From: 39-52-133 sp041488395
GTDB taxonomy: Bacteria; Pseudomonadota; Gammaproteobacteria; Burkholderiales; Gallionellaceae
Length of the DNA: 45,825 bases
Direction: 5' to 3'
Assembly (NCBI GenBank): GCA_041488395.1
Contig: JBGPPE010000002.1
Location: 1-45,825 of the forward strand
Position 1 is the stretch's first letter. Each line of letters opens with the position of its first letter. The translations under genes and the position numbers were made by a program. Shown piece by piece: positions 7,548-16,191 of the stretch. Below the pieces are notes generated by a model. That model was not told the origin of the DNA. It did no database searches and saw only the letters and a list, made by a program, of their open reading frames with translations.

Positions 7548-9331
7548 AACGAATCGCCCTGCTGGGGATGCCCAATACCGGCAAATCCACCCTGTTCAAC
7601 CGCATGACCGGCTCTGCCGCGCGTGTCGGCAACTGGCCCGGCGTTACCGTTGAGCTGCTCACCGGCACCATCCTGCTCGGTGGCGACATGGTGGAAATCA
7701 TTGATCTGCCTGGCATCTATGACATGCACGGTTTTTCCGAAGATGAGCAGGTGGTGCGGCATTTTCTGCACGACAACGTGCCCGACCTCGCCCTGATCGT
7801 ACTGAACGCCACCCAGATCGAGCGCCAGTTAAGCCTGCTGCTGCAACTCAAGCAATTCAACCTGAATATGGTGGTGTTGCTCAACATGGCCGACGAAGCC
7901 AAAAAATTCGGCATCAGCATCGATGCCGCAAAAATGACGGAAGCACTGGGCATCCCGATATTCCTGCTCAGCGCAAAATATGGCAGCGGCTATCAGGAGG
8001 CAATGAAAGCTGCCGCCAATGCACTGCGCTACCACACACCGGGCATGGCCGAACAGCTGCGCAGCCAGCTGGAACAGGATGAGCATATCGAAAGCGAGAT
8101 GTCGCGTGTGCTGAAACACTCGGTGCAAGTTCCGGTGCGCATGACCGACCGCCTGACCACCCAGCTGGATCAGCTCATGCTGCACCCCTGGCTAGGCTTG
8201 CCGATTTTTTTCGGCATCATGTATTTGCTGTTCCAGACGATTTTCCTGCTGGGACAGCCGCTGCAAGGCGGCGTCAACGAAATATTCGGCTGGCTGCGCA
8301 CGGTCGCCCTTGAGCCCCTGCTCGGCGGCCTGCCGCAAGCCCTGCAAGGCCTGCTGCTCGACGGCATCTACAACGGTGTCGCTACTGTTGCTGCCTTCAT
8401 TCCCCTGATCGTGCTGTTCTTTCTGTTTATGGCGATCGTGGAAGACACCGGCTATTTGTCGCGCGCGGCCTTTCTGATGGATGTCCTGATGGCCAGAATG
8501 GGGCTGGATGGACGCAGCTTTGTGATGCTGCTGATGGGCTTTGGCTGCAACGTACCCGCACTGATGGGCACACGAGTAATGCGCTCGCGTGCATCACGCT
8601 TGCTCTCGATGCTGGTCATTCCATTCTCGCTGTGCTCCGCGCGCCTGCAAGTATTCGTGTTTATCAGCGCCGCACTATTCTCACCCAAAGCCGCCCCTGT
8701 GGTGCTGTTCAGCCTGTACCTGTTCAGTTTTGCTGCGGCCATTCTGACTGCACTGCTGTTCAAACGCTATTTCCCGAGTAACGAACCCTTCGTGCTGGAG
8801 CTGCCACCTTACCGCTTCCCTACCCTGCGCCAGATGCTGCTGCGCGGCTGGCACGAAGTAAGGCATTTTATTACCCGTGCCAGCAAGTTCATCGTCGCCG
8901 GCGTGGTGCTGGTGTGGCTGCTCACCCACCTTCCTCCTTCTGCCGTGCCAGCCAGCAGCGACACCCTGGCAGGTATGATAGGAGCCTGGCTGCATCCACT
9001 ATTTCAGCCCATCGGCATCACTGCGGAGCTGACCATTGCACTGATCTTCGGCTTTGTCGCCAAGGAAATCGTGATCGGCTCGCTCGCCGTCATCTACGGC
9101 CTGAGCGGTGACGCGCTGGGCGGCTCACTGGCACATCAGCTGGACTGGGTACAGGCCTACAGCTTTATGCTGTTCACCCTGATCTACACCCCGTGCCTGT
9201 CTACCATTGCCACCCTGCGCAGCGAATCCAAGAACAACGGCTTTATGCTGTTTTCCATCGCCTGGTCGCTGATACTGGCCTGGCTGGCCAGCCTCGCCTT
9301 TTATCAGGGTGCACGTGCCCTGGGCTATTGA
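7544..9331 (+). CDS. feoB: Ferrous iron transporter B (short form)
   Basis: 595 residues, shorter than the ~770 of E. coli FeoB. N-terminal G domain: G1 GMPNTGKST (8-16), G3 DLPGIYD, G4 NMAD. A short helical GDI-like region follows, then the polytopic membrane part with two gate motifs: GFGCNVPALMGTRVM and CSARLQVFVF. In most FeoB proteins the second reads CSARLPVY; here Pro is Gln. It imports Fe(II) across the inner membrane. Coupled to feoA by a 4-nt overlap and ended by the terminator at 9354-9389. A truncated C-terminus and missing FeoC are compatible with a compact FeoAB system. Confidence 0.95.
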   Translation: MKRIALLGMPNTGKSTLFNRMTGSAARVGNWPGVTVELLTGTILLGGDMVEIIDLPGIYDMHGFSEDEQVVRHFLHDNVPDLALIVLNATQIERQLSLLLQLKQFNLNMVVLLNMADEAKKFGISIDAAKMTEALGIPIFLLSAKYGSGYQEAMKAAANALRYHTPGMAEQLRSQLEQDEHIESEMSRVLKHSVQVPVRMTDRLTTQLDQLMLHPWLGLPIFFGIMYLLFQTIFLLGQPLQGGVNEIFGWLRTVALEPLLGGLPQALQGLLLDGIYNGVATVAAFIPLIVLFFLFMAIVEDTGYLSRAAFLMDVLMARMGLDGRSFVMLLMGFGCNVPALMGTRVMRSRASRLLSMLVIPFSLCSARLQVFVFISAALFSPKAAPVVLFSLYLFSFAAAILTALLFKRYFPSNEPFVLELPPYRFPTLRQMLLRGWHEVRHFITRASKFIVAGVVLVWLLTHLPPSAVPASSDTLAGMIGAWLHPLFQPIGITAELTIALIFGFVAKEIVIGSLAVIYGLSGDALGGSLAHQLDWVQAYSFMLFTLIYTPCLSTIATLRSESKNNGFMLFSIAWSLILAWLASLAFYQGARALGY

Positions 9332-9353
9332 TACTCAATAAACAAATCGCGAC

Positions 9354-9389
9354 AAAAAAAGAAGGCTGCTTGCGCAGCCTTCTTTTTTT
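9354..9389. terminator. Bidirectional intrinsic terminator
   Basis: Seven A, stem GAAGGCTGC / GCAGCCTTC with loop TTGC region, seven T. Serves feoB and the convergent gene at 9416-9718. Confidence 0.93.
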
Positions 9390-9415
9390 GCATCCCAATC
9401 AAAAGCAAATCCGCA

Positions 9416-9718
9416 CTACTCTTTCCATGCACGGTCCAGCACGGCTTGCGCGGCACTGACCTTTTCCTTGGCCTGCAAATAATTTGTTCTGGATGATTCA
9501 GCCTTCTTCTGTTCTTCAGCCAGCTGCTTCTTCTTTTGCTCGAGAACCTTTTCGGTCTCGCTTACCTTCTGCGCATCGGACTTGTATTCGGCCTCGGCCT
9601 TCTCCATATTCTGCAGCGCATAATTCAAACCGGCCTGCTGTGCCGAGACATCCTTGGCTTGAGCCAGCGGAATTGCAGCAAACATGAACAAGGCAATCAG
9701 AATTCCAACTCTCAACAT
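9416..9718 (-). CDS. Small exported coiled-coil protein
   Basis: 100 residues. MLRVGILIALFMFAAIPLAQA is a clear type I signal peptide (cleavage after AQA). The mature ~79 residues are almost entirely charged heptad-like helix (NMEKAEAEYKSDAQKVSETE, then KKKQLAEEQKKAESS) ending in AQAVLDRAWKE. It should be a periplasmic coiled coil. No family is recognised. It is transcribed away from the cytochrome gene at 9830 on the same strand, 111 nt downstream of it, and ends at the shared terminator. Confidence 0.7.
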   Translation of the reverse strand: MLRVGILIALFMFAAIPLAQAKDVSAQQAGLNYALQNMEKAEAEYKSDAQKVSETEKVLEQKKKQLAEEQKKAESSRTNYLQAKEKVSAAQAVLDRAWKE

Positions 9719-9829
9719 GTCATCCCTTTCATCTGGAGGTTTTGTCAGCGGCTCTATGCTTCGGTGTATTACCTATGCACAAGGCTCATTGTACATCAGC
9801 AGGTTTGCAGTCCAGGTCGACAGGGCCGC

Positions 9830-10192
9830 TCACTGTTGCTCTTTGGCCTCTTGCTTCTGCGGGAAAACTGGCTTCTGTGGCCCCAAGCCGATCTTGTCTG
9901 TGGCTGAAAAATGATAGTAGCTGGCATTCAAATAAGCAGAGACCTGCTCAATGTCGTCCTCACTCCATCCCAGCTCCGCCACTTTCTGCCAGCGCCGCAC
10001 CTGATTTTTCAGAGCACTCCAATCGCTCGCCAGCTTTTTTTCGCGCCAATGAATCTCAGCCGCATGGCATGAAATACAATATGTTCCATACAGAAGCCGG
10101 CCTCGCGCGAGACTATCCCCGGACTGGGCACAAGCTACCGAGCTCAAGCCCAGCAAAAAGATCGCCGCGAGCAGTGTGTTAATTCGCACCAT
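9830..10192 (-). CDS. Small periplasmic c-type cytochrome
   Basis: 120 residues. Signal peptide MVRINTLLAAIFLLGLSSVA followed by CAQ; the single haem motif is CISCH (C39, C42, H43), preceded by RGRLLYGTYC as in class I cytochromes. The helix DDIEQVSAYLNASYY near the C-terminus matches the class I C-terminal helix. There is no methionine after the haem motif, so the usual His/Met ligation is impossible; the His in SYYHF is the only late candidate. A role as a small electron carrier in respiration is likely. Next to other exported small proteins but not tightly linked to an oxidoreductase. Confidence 0.85.
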   Translation of the reverse strand: MVRINTLLAAIFLLGLSSVACAQSGDSLARGRLLYGTYCISCHAAEIHWREKKLASDWSALKNQVRRWQKVAELGWSEDDIEQVSAYLNASYYHFSATDKIGLGPQKPVFPQKQEAKEQQ

Positions 10193-10245
10193 ACTTCTCC
10201 TCAGCCTCTCTTGCGTGCCCCCAGCATGCTGGCAATGGTTTATTC

Positions 10246-10437
10246 CTATTTGACCTGCCCTACCTTGTCAATCAAATGCGTGCCCAACAGCACTAGCACC
10301 AAGACTCCCACTCCGGTAAAAACACTGGTAGAACCACCCACTCCAAACACCCCCTGAAAAGCGGCATACAGAAAAAAAGCGATCCCACATAATCGCAATA
10401 TCAACGATATCAATTTGACAACAATTTCAACGCTCAA
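10246..10437 (-). CDS. Small two-helix membrane protein
   Basis: 63 residues with two hydrophobic helices (about 9-30 and 37-55), ending in HLIDKVGQVK. Starts with TTG at 10437, preceded by TAGGGGAT at normal distance. It lies 53 nt upstream of the cytochrome gene on the same strand and may be co-transcribed with it. Not recognised; an inner-membrane protein of unknown role. Confidence 0.5.
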   Translation of the reverse strand: MSVEIVVKLISLILRLCGIAFFLYAAFQGVFGVGGSTSVFTGVGVLVLVLLGTHLIDKVGQVK

Positions 10438-10621
10438 AACATCCCCCTAATCCCAACGCCTGTCATCTGCCCAATAGCCAGCCAACCACAATCCAAGTCA
10501 TTGAAAAGCAATGACCTGCCAGCAGACTCTTCAGCCTTCATTGACCTTGTTAACACTAGCAGTTATTTGCTCAGTGCACCATATGCCAAAATATCTAGGC
10601 CGCCCGGATGAACCGCCAGAA

Positions 10622-11167
10622 TCAGGAAAAACGCTGCCGCATGTAATCCAGATTGTATTTAGCGCAATAAATCTTTGAGCCTTGCTCGAAGTAGATAATT
10701 TTGCTGCCCAGACCGGAAACCAGCGGTGAAAATTGAGAAAAGTCTTCGCTGTTATGACGTACCCCGGTTGTTTCTGCAATCGCACCAGACAGCTTGGTCG
10801 GGTTATCCTTAAAAACGGCAGCCAGAAAAACCTGCTCACTTGCCCCATCGCTGACCAGCACATCAGTAATGGCGGCCCCCCACAGCGTTCCCGGAACTTT
10901 AAACCAGTATGCCCCGCCTTCTGCTTTATAGGGCGGTCCAAAAAACTGGTTCAGGTACGACCAGAAATAAAAGGGGTCGACCTGGTCAACGCACAACAAG
11001 GCCTGGCCTATCGTACTGCCAAACGTAGAGGGTAGCGGGCCGCCAGCGGCTGTAGCCGTAGAGGAGGAAGCGGCCACTATCAATGCTGCACCCAGCAGCG
11101 CCCGCGCCATCTCACGCCCGACACTGAACAGCCGCCTGAATGTCGTGAACGACAGTGTTTTCATCAT
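10622..11167 (-). CDS. Exported protein of unknown function
   Basis: About 181 residues. Double start MMKTLSF with GGAGGC immediately upstream; the second ATG (11164) is at better spacing. A long signal peptide (basic FRRLFSVGREMAR then ALLGAALIVAASSSTATA, cleavage near ATA-AGG) sends it to the periplasm. The mature part has two cysteines (LLCVDQVD and IYCAKYN) able to form a disulfide, and aromatic-rich stretches (DPFYFWSYLNQFFGPPYK). No domain recognised. It stands alone between a tRNA terminator and a 184-bp stretch (10438-10621) in which I see nothing. Confidence 0.6.
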   Translation of the reverse strand: MMKTLSFTTFRRLFSVGREMARALLGAALIVAASSSTATAAGGPLPSTFGSTIGQALLCVDQVDPFYFWSYLNQFFGPPYKAEGGAYWFKVPGTLWGAAITDVLVSDGASEQVFLAAVFKDNPTKLSGAIAETTGVRHNSEDFSQFSPLVSGLGSKIIYFEQGSKIYCAKYNLDYMRQRFS

Positions 11168-11252
11168 CTTGCCTCCGCCTCCCTGCGTCCAGTATAGCCT
11201 CTTCAAGCCTCCGGGCTGAATCCCGCAACAGGAAACAAGACGGACAAGCAAC

Positions 11253-11286
11253 AAAAAACCCGCCAAACACTGGGGTTCGAGCGGGT
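11253..11286 (-). terminator. Intrinsic terminator of tRNA-Ser
   Basis: On the minus strand ACCCGC pairs with GCGGGT and is followed by TTTTTT. It lies 35 nt beyond the CCA end of the tRNA. Confidence 0.75.
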
Positions 11287-11320
11287 CTCTCAGCGCCATA
11301 GGCGCGGGCACAACGGTAAC

Positions 11321-11408
11321 TGGCGGAAGCTGTGAGATTCGAACTCACGGAACATTTCTGTTCGGCAGTTTTCAAGACTGCTGGTTTAAACCACTCACCC
11401 AAGCTTCC
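11321..11408 (-). tRNA. tRNA-Ser (anticodon UGA)
   Basis: 88 nt including an encoded CCA. Acceptor GGAAGCT pairs with AGCTTCC, discriminator G. D-arm begins GGGTGAGTGG. Anticodon stem GCAGT/ACTGC closes the loop CTTGAAA, giving anticodon TGA (reads UCA-type serine codons). A long variable arm (CCGAACAGAAATGTTCCG) confirms the class II serine structure, and the T arm GTGAG-TTCGAAT-CTCAC is intact. It has its own terminator downstream. Confidence 0.97.
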
Positions 11409-11551
11409 GGGAGGCGCGCATCATACCTGAAAACCACCCCAAATTTAAAGCCTCATGCCCTTGGGGGCTCAAAACACTGCAAGCATTGCAACTTTCACTG
11501 CGCTTCGATACTCTTACGCCCGTTGTTAACTACATATTCATGGAGAACACT

Positions 11552-12235
11552 ATGGAATACCAAACCATTTCGCAGCCAGGCACGCTTGCCCTGGAGCAAA
11601 ACAAGGTACTGCGCAACACCTACATGATGCTGGGACTCACCATGATCCCAACGGTCATCGGCGCTTTTGTCGGCCTCTCCACCAACTTCTCGTTCATGGC
11701 AGCGCATCCTATCCTGGCTCCGTTGCTGATGTTCGGCGTGATGATGGGTATGCTGTTTGCTGTGGGCGCATTGCGCAACAGCGTATGGGGCATCGTCATG
11801 CTGCTGGGCTTTACCTTTGTCGCCGGCTGGTTCCTTGGCCCCATGTTGCAATTTGCCCTGCATCTGCGTAACGGCGCACAGCTGATCGGCATGGCTGCAG
11901 GCGGCACCGGCCTGATCTTCTTTAGCCTGGCCACCATTGCCACTGTAACCAAAAAAGATTTCAGCTTTATGGGCAAGTTCCTGTTCATTGGCCTGATCCT
12001 GCTGATCATTGCCTCGCTGGCGAACATCTTCTTTGCCATTCCGGCGCTGTCGCTGACCATCTCGGCCATTGCCGTGCTGATCTTCTCGGCCTACATCCTG
12101 TATGACATCAGCCAGATCATTCATGGCGGTGAGACCAACTATGTGATGGCAACCGTGGCCTTGTACCTGGACATCTACAACATTTTCGTCAATCTGCTGA
12201 ACCTGCTGATGGCTTTTGCCGGAGACCGTGACTAA
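11552..12235 (+). CDS. Bax inhibitor-1/YccA family membrane protein
   Basis: 227 residues from the ATG at 11552, preceded by GGAGA at 6 nt; an upstream ATG at 11540 overlaps that ribosome site. Seven hydrophobic segments follow an N-terminal cytoplasmic tail. The family signature near the C-terminus is present: FSAYILYDISQIIHGGETNYVMATVALYLDIYNIFVNLL, with the di-aspartyl sensor (YD and LD). Bacterial relatives (YccA, YbhL, BsYetJ) are pH-gated calcium leak channels or modulators of FtsH. Monocistronic, with its own terminator at 12254. Confidence 0.93.
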   Translation: MEYQTISQPGTLALEQNKVLRNTYMMLGLTMIPTVIGAFVGLSTNFSFMAAHPILAPLLMFGVMMGMLFAVGALRNSVWGIVMLLGFTFVAGWFLGPMLQFALHLRNGAQLIGMAAGGTGLIFFSLATIATVTKKDFSFMGKFLFIGLILLIIASLANIFFAIPALSLTISAIAVLIFSAYILYDISQIIHGGETNYVMATVALYLDIYNIFVNLLNLLMAFAGDRD

Positions 12236-12253
12236 TCACGGTTTGCATGAACT

Positions 12254-12281
12254 AAAAAAGGCGGCGCAAGCCGCCTTTTTT
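12254..12281. terminator. Bidirectional intrinsic terminator
   Basis: AAAAAAGGCGGC-GCAA-GCCGCCTTTTTTA hairpin between the convergent BI-1 and DUF455 genes; the DUF455 stop codon lies at its edge. Confidence 0.92.
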
Positions 12282-13143
12282 ATTGCCGCATTTTTTTAGC
12301 TCCCTGCAAAGCTATCAGTTCGCTTTCGCTAAACCCGGCTGCCCGCCTTGCTGCCAGATTGAAAGGCCCGCGTAACTGCGGTGCCTGATACCTGGTTGCC
12401 AGAGCAGCATAAGTAGCGACAGGCTCCAGGCCTTGAGCCTGACAGGCCCAGGCAAACCAGCGATTACCTATCAGCACATGGCCGATCTCATCGGCCAGAA
12501 TAATGTCGAGTATCCTGGCGGCCTCCATGTCACCGGCCTGAGCCAGCTTGGCGCTCAGCGGCGGCGTGGCATCCAGACCGCGCGCTTCCATGGTGCGCGG
12601 CACCAGTGCCATACGTGCCAGGATGTCTCCCCGCGTCTTTTCCGCCATATCCCACAGACTGTTGTGCGCCTTGAAGTCACCATAGACATGGCCTTTGCTG
12701 AGTAGGTGCGCGGCCAGCAAGGAAAAATGCTGCGCCTCTTCTGCGGCAACCTGCAACCAGTCGGCATAGTATTCGCGCGGCATGCCCGCAAAGCGCCAGA
12801 TCGCATCCAGCGCCAGGTTGATGGCATTGAATTCTATGTGTGCCAGCGCGTGGATCATCGCCGCACGCCCCTCTTCCGTCACCATCGAGCGGTGCGGAAC
12901 TTCAATGGGCGACACCAGCTCGGGCAAGGGCGGCCGCCCGGGAATGGGCGCATTGGCCGCCAGCACAGCATCAGCCGCCAGGCTCAGCCGGCCCTCACGC
13001 CACGCCTGTGCCAGCGCCAGAACTCCGCTCGACTTTACCTCATAATCAGGCTCGGCCAGCCAGTACAGCGCGGCCTCGCGCAGTTCATCCGGCACTTGTG
13101 CTGGCGAGCTACTCACGCTCGAAGAGGGCAATCGACTCGACAT
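12280..13143 (-). CDS. DUF455 ferritin-like protein
   Basis: 287 residues. Helical, with repeated carboxylate/His pairs of a di-metal four-helix bundle: HALAHIEFNAINLAL, AAEEAQHFSLLAAHL, and DEIGHVLIGNRWF. This is DUF455, a ferritin-like family related in fold to the tRNA hydroxylase MiaE; the substrate is unknown. Start is uncertain: the ATG at 13143 overlaps the end of rlmD by 35 nt and has no good ribosome site; a GTG at 13116 would overlap by only 8 nt and lose nine residues (MSSRLPSSS). Either way it is coupled to rlmD. Confidence 0.88.
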   Translation of the reverse strand: MSSRLPSSSVSSSPAQVPDELREAALYWLAEPDYEVKSSGVLALAQAWREGRLSLAADAVLAANAPIPGRPPLPELVSPIEVPHRSMVTEEGRAAMIHALAHIEFNAINLALDAIWRFAGMPREYYADWLQVAAEEAQHFSLLAAHLLSKGHVYGDFKAHNSLWDMAEKTRGDILARMALVPRTMEARGLDATPPLSAKLAQAGDMEAARILDIILADEIGHVLIGNRWFAWACQAQGLEPVATYAALATRYQAPQLRGPFNLAARRAAGFSESELIALQGAKKMRQ

Positions 13144-14413
13144 GCGAGGTGTGCGGGAACATGTTCATCACTCCGGCGGCCTTGATCGCATAGCCTTTGA
13201 CATGCACCAGTACCTCGGCGTCACGCGCCAGCGTGGCCGGGTTGCACGACACATACACGATGCGCCTGGGCGCATCCGCACCCAGCGACTTGACCAGTTC
13301 CATGGCACCATCGCGCGGCGGATCAACCAGCCATTTGTCGAAATGGCCCAGTTTGGCCAGCGCCGCTTCCGTCATCTCGAACAGGTTCATCGCGCTGAAG
13401 CTGGTGTTGGCTGACAGGCCGTTGCAGGCCGCATTCTGCGCGGCACGCTTAACCAGGGTGGCGCTGCCTTCCACGCCATGCACCTGCGCACCGCTGCGCG
13501 CAATCGGCAGGGTGAAGTTGCCCAGGCCGCAGAAGAAATCGGCAATGCGCTCGCCCGGCTGAGGCGACAGCAAACGCATGGCGCGGCTGACCATCAGGCG
13601 GTTCAGCGTGCTGTTCACCTGGGTAAAATCAGTCGGCGCATACGGCATGGTGATGCCAAACTCGGGCATGCTGTAGCTCAATGCCGGTGCATCCAGCGGA
13701 TAAAACGGCTTCACCGTATCCGGCCCTTTTGGCTGCAGCCAGAACTGCACCTGATGGGTATCGGCAAAGCGCTTGATGATTTCCTCATCGGCCGGCGACA
13801 AGGACTGCAGGATGCGCAACACCAGCACATCGACATGCTCGCCCGCCGCCAGCTCGATCTGTGGCAAGTAGTCGCGCACCGACAGACTTTCATTCATCTC
13901 GGCCAGCAGCGGCAACAAGCGGGCAATCTTGGGCGGCAAAATTTCGCAATGCTGCATGTCTGCGACATAGCGGCTGTTCTTCTCGTGGAAGCCCACCAGC
14001 GTCTTGTCCTTCTTCAGCACATGGCGCACCGACAGGCGCGCACGCTGGCGATAGCCCCAGGTTTCGCCGTAGATGGGCGGCAGAATCCGCTCGGCCTTGA
14101 CCTTGCCGATACGCTCCAGATTATCCTCCAGGATGCGCTGCTTTACCGCCACCTGGGCGCGCGCATCCAGGTGCTGCATGGAACAGCCACCGCACATATC
14201 AAAGTGCACACACTTGGGCTGCACGCGCATAAACGAGGATTTTATAACCCGCTCAACTTTGGCCAGCTCGAAGCTGGGTTTCTTGCGATAGGCGCTATAA
14301 GTGACACGTTCGCCCGTGAGCGCACCCTCGATAAAAATCACCTTGCCATCCACATGAGCAATGCCGCGCCCCTCCTGATCGAGGGACTCAATTACCACCA
14401 CACTACTTTCCAT
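13109..14413 (-). CDS. rlmD: 23S rRNA (uracil-1939-C5)-methyltransferase
   Basis: 434 residues. An N-terminal TRAM domain (VIESLDQEGRGIAHVDGKVIF) is followed by the iron-sulfur cluster cysteines CVHFDMCGGC, a central domain, and the SAM-dependent methyltransferase: ADFFCGLGNFTLPIA, motif IV DPPRDGA, and catalytic Cys in VSCNPATLARD. The enzyme methylates U1939 of 23S rRNA with SAM and belongs to the TrmA/RlmCD family; the extended Cys motif and TRAM favour RlmD. The next gene (DUF455) begins inside its 3' end. Confidence 0.95.
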   Translation of the reverse strand: MESSVVVIESLDQEGRGIAHVDGKVIFIEGALTGERVTYSAYRKKPSFELAKVERVIKSSFMRVQPKCVHFDMCGGCSMQHLDARAQVAVKQRILEDNLERIGKVKAERILPPIYGETWGYRQRARLSVRHVLKKDKTLVGFHEKNSRYVADMQHCEILPPKIARLLPLLAEMNESLSVRDYLPQIELAAGEHVDVLVLRILQSLSPADEEIIKRFADTHQVQFWLQPKGPDTVKPFYPLDAPALSYSMPEFGITMPYAPTDFTQVNSTLNRLMVSRAMRLLSPQPGERIADFFCGLGNFTLPIARSGAQVHGVEGSATLVKRAAQNAACNGLSANTSFSAMNLFEMTEAALAKLGHFDKWLVDPPRDGAMELVKSLGADAPRRIVYVSCNPATLARDAEVLVHVKGYAIKAAGVMNMFPHTSHVESIALFERE

Positions 14414-14471
14414 ACTGCTTCAACCTTTAAACAATTATTCCGATTTGCGCCCCACTCTGGAGCACTCAACA

Positions 14472-15134
14472 TTAATCACCGCCACCACCGCAGCCACTGC
14501 CGCAACTGCTGCCACCATCAGCGCTGCTGTCGCTACTTCCGCCGCAGCCGCTGCTCCCGCATCCGCCTCCGATATCCGAGGCACAAAATGCCCCGCTCGA
14601 TGAAGTGGCGGCATCACGACAATTCAGCGCATAGACAAAGCCGCCCGCAATACCCAGCTGAGTATCCAGAGCAAACAACAAAGGCAAACGCTCCGGCATC
14701 TTGGGATTAATGCCTTCCTGCCGGCATGCCAGCCTCCAGGCGCGGCGTATACCGTCAGTAGCGGTGCTCGGCGCAGGCATTGCTTCAGCCGGAGTATGGT
14801 GCAGATAACGCCCCAGTGCTCGTTCGCAAAATTTCTGATACAGCCGGGTGAACAGGATGAACTCGTGCCAAAGTTCATCCACAACCTGTGAGGGCATGGA
14901 AACAAAGCGCCCGCGCGCATCCACACAAAGGCGGAAATATTGCTGCAAGCCCTGCTGCACCAGCGCCTGCTGCTCGCTGTTCAGCTCCGGCCGCTTCTGC
15001 AGAAAGCGCTCCATCACCCCGGCAGGCAGATCAAAGCGATCGAGGAATTGCTGGCGCGCGGAGATGAGCCCATGGCGATATAGCACATAGACAACAAAAC
15101 CGATCAGCACGAGCGCCAGAAAGAATTTAATCAT
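14472..15134 (-). CDS. Membrane-anchored protein with Gly/Cys/Ser-rich tail (GRDP-like)
   Basis: 220 residues. One N-terminal membrane helix (FFLALVLIGFVVYVLY), a central domain with VVDELWHEFILFTRLYQKFC that resembles the glycine-rich-domain-protein (GRDP-like) core motif (D-x-x-WH...Y..FC), then a 45-residue low-complexity tail composed of Gly, Ser and Cys (GGGCGSSGCGGSSDSSADGG and onward, at least seven Cys). The tail could bind metal or cross-link. It is on the same strand upstream of rlmD, 58 nt away. Function unknown. Confidence 0.7.
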   Translation of the reverse strand: MIKFFLALVLIGFVVYVLYRHGLISARQQFLDRFDLPAGVMERFLQKRPELNSEQQALVQQGLQQYFRLCVDARGRFVSMPSQVVDELWHEFILFTRLYQKFCERALGRYLHHTPAEAMPAPSTATDGIRRAWRLACRQEGINPKMPERLPLLFALDTQLGIAGGFVYALNCRDAATSSSGAFCASDIGGGCGSSGCGGSSDSSADGGSSCGSGCGGGGD

Positions 15135-15187
15135 GACTCCCCCGCTAATCTTCAGCCTGAACTGCTATCCAATTGCGCAACTGCATG

Positions 15188-15973
15188 TCAGGCCTTGTTA
15201 CCGCCCCATGCCGCCAGATACTCCGCCCAGTGCGGCTCGGCAGATTTGGCCAGCGTGCTGCGCACCAGCTCGCACTCCTGCTCGTAGCGGGCACGGCTGA
15301 ACTGCCCGCGCATCAGCTGGAAGCGCGCATAGACCAGCCAGGTGTTCACCACATCGGTTTCGCAATAATTGCGAATCTCGCCCAGCCGGCCCTGCTGGTA
15401 AGCTTCCCACACCTTGCTGCCGTCCATGCCCAGCTTGCCGGGAAAACCGATCAGCTTGGCCAGATCATCCAGCGGCGCATTGGCGCGGCCCGAATACAGC
15501 GCGAGCAGATCCATCAAATCCAGGTGGCGCGCATGATAACGGCTGATGTAGTTGTTCCACTTGAAATCCTTGTCGTCCTCACCCATGTCCCAATAGCGCG
15601 CGCACTGCACGCCGTGGATCAGGCCGCGATAGTGCAGCACCGGCAAATCGAAACCGCCGCCGTTCCACGACACGATCTGCGGGGTATATTTGTCGATGCC
15701 ATCGAAGAAGCGCTGAATGATGCTGGCTTCAGTATCTTCCAGCCCTCCCAGAGACCACACGCGAAACTGGTCGCCCTCGCGCAGCACGCAGGAAATCGCC
15801 ACCACACGCTGCAAATGGTGCTGAATAAAATCGCTGCCCGTTTTCTGGCGGCGCATCTGAAAGGCCATCTCGGCCACATCGTTATCACTGACGCGCGCAT
15901 CCAGCTCGTACAGGGTGCGCAAACCGGCAATGTCGGGGATGGTTTCAATATCAAAAACGAGGACAGGATTCAT
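15188..15973 (-). CDS. 3'-5' exonuclease, PolB-like DEDD family
   Basis: 261 residues. It has the three exonuclease motifs of the PolB-type proofreading domain as a stand-alone protein: Exo I VFDIETIPD, Exo II SWNGGGFDLPVLHYR, Exo III YCETDVVNTWLVYARF. These supply the DEDDy metal ligands for 3'-5' hydrolysis of DNA or RNA. No polymerase domain is present; this matches the predicted 3'-5' exonuclease family related to PolB. Likely acts in the cytoplasm in repair or RNA processing. It precedes the GRDP-like gene by 53 nt. Confidence 0.9.
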   Translation of the reverse strand: MNPVLVFDIETIPDIAGLRTLYELDARVSDNDVAEMAFQMRRQKTGSDFIQHHLQRVVAISCVLREGDQFRVWSLGGLEDTEASIIQRFFDGIDKYTPQIVSWNGGGFDLPVLHYRGLIHGVQCARYWDMGEDDKDFKWNNYISRYHARHLDLMDLLALYSGRANAPLDDLAKLIGFPGKLGMDGSKVWEAYQQGRLGEIRNYCETDVVNTWLVYARFQLMRGQFSRARYEQECELVRSTLAKSAEPHWAEYLAAWGGNKA

Positions 15974-16191
15974 GGTCAGATCGGCTCAGCAAATCACGGT
16001 GCGTGATTGTAGCCCATCGGGCTGGATTGCCCCAAACGCCACACGGCTGACCGGGAAAATGGCCCCGTTGGGCGCACCAACACCAGCTCAGGAGGCACAT
16101 GCTTAAATCCGCGAAACTATGAGGACGCCGCCGGGTCTTATTGAAAGTAAATAGTGCGATGTTGCGTTCACTTTCACCAAGGAGAAGGATC

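Noticed and set aside
13478..14710. Plus-strand frame of 410 codons across rlmD
   Set aside because: Antisense shadow of rlmD with no ribosome site and no domain.
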